Below, one piece after another: positions 32,791 to 32,977 of a stretch of 32,977 nt of DNA. The notes under the pieces are model-generated. The model saw nothing but the letters and a program-made list of their open reading frames with translations. It had not been told where the DNA came from and searched no databases. Numbering within the stretch: position 1 is the first letter of the stretch; each line of letters begins with the position of its first letter. Source of the stretch: Nitrososphaeria archaeon (GTDB taxonomy: Archaea; Thermoproteota; Nitrososphaeria; Nitrososphaerales; Nitrosopumilaceae); NCBI GenBank assembly GCA_010028495.1, contig RHCX01000009.1:1-32977 (forward strand), written 5' to 3'. The position numbers were made by a program, and so were the translations under genes.

Positions 32791-32977
32791 GTGCAAAAGC
32801 CAATACTGGTTGGAATTGTAATTGGAGTGTTTCTTGTAGGCCTCGGAGTCGGGTATGCGGTATTTTCTGCAAACCAGTCCGCCGCAGCTGATCTTGAAAA
32901 ATACAAAGCTGCAGAAAGCATTGCAGCCGAAAATATCAAGACTTTTGATACTCTGGATTTTGATGTGTTTACAAACC
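32791..32977 (+). CDS. Membrane-anchored protein, 3'-truncated
   Basis: 62 codons visible from a GTG start, running off the right edge. TTTAATATC (32762-32770) about 26 nt upstream fits a leaderless mRNA and supports this start. One N-terminal TM helix or signal (residues about 5-25, PILVGIVIGVFLVGLGVGYAVF), then a helical start of a soluble domain (AADLEKYKAAESIAAENIKTFDTLDFDVF). The latter part faintly recalls SnoaL/NTF2-like proteins, too little to assign. Confidence 0.7.
   Translation, partial: MQKPILVGIVIGVFLVGLGVGYAVFSANQSAAADLEKYKAAESIAAENIKTFDTLDFDVFTN

Noticed and set aside
1-32977. Mobile elements, prophage or CRISPR array
   Set aside because: No transposase, integrase, Cas gene, long terminal repeats or regularly spaced repeats were seen.

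Overview
The window is AT-rich archaeal DNA, most likely from an ammonia-oxidising thaumarchaeon (Nitrososphaerota, Nitrosopumilus/Nitrosarchaeum/Nitrosotenuis type). This is judged from gene content, not from a database search. The evidence is an archaeal aRF1 with NIKS and GGQ motifs, PurP, an archaeal AspRS followed by GatC-GatA-GatB, a TIGR00300-type ornithine cyclodeaminase, a PEFG-CTERM surface protein, many short thaumarchaeal-style orphans, and promoters in which a TATA box lies about 25 nt before the start codon (leaderless mRNAs). Genes inside operons instead carry GGTGAT/GGAGGT-type ribosome-binding sites. I see no insertion sequence, CRISPR array, integrase or rRNA.

Layout. 1-603: the end of a HIT-family hydrolase converging on a small coiled-coil gene. 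733-5796: two secreted multidomain proteins in tandem. Each has a different helical, His-rich hydrolase-like N-terminal domain (zinc phospholipase C / HET-C-like) joined to the same linker plus two-HYR-domain tail. Both are driven by the same duplicated 14-bp promoter core. The second is split into two reading frames at a run of nine A. 5797-8437 (minus): aRF1, a membrane-anchored DsbA-like thioredoxin and a DUF4443 winged-helix protein. 8495-9443: CbtB and CbtA, a cobalt transporter. 9514-14986: two tandem winged-helix regulators, an FTR1 iron permease with a DtxR-type operator in its promoter, an overlapping hydantoinase/oxoprolinase-like ATPase and a secreted nuclease.

15001-20688: small membrane and secreted proteins, a PEFG-CTERM surface protein, PurP, a membrane-tethered winged-helix regulator divergent from a SIMPL-domain protein, and a Toprim protein. 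20801-25491: the aspS-gatC-gatA-gatB operon, a complete indirect route to Asn-tRNA, with an 89-aa orphan at its end. 25653-30348: ornithine cyclodeaminase, several orphans, a multi-TM sensor histidine kinase with a palindrome at its promoter, and an HD phosphohydrolase. 30492-32977: PduO-type cobalamin adenosyltransferase, tRNA-Phe(GAA), a secreted beta-propeller with a CFI-box-like tail, and a truncated membrane-anchored protein.

Themes. Metal and cofactor handling recurs: CbtAB and PduO for cobalt/B12, and FTR1 with its iron box. Another theme is extracytoplasmic proteins (HYR, PEFG-CTERM, SIMPL, SNase, beta-propeller). The most unusual items are the tandem hydrolase-HYR pair with its A9 frame break, the iron-regulated locus with a 12-bp element repeated at matching promoter positions, and inverted repeats placed at the promoters of the SIMPL and histidine-kinase genes. 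No stretch longer than about 165 bases lacks a gene.
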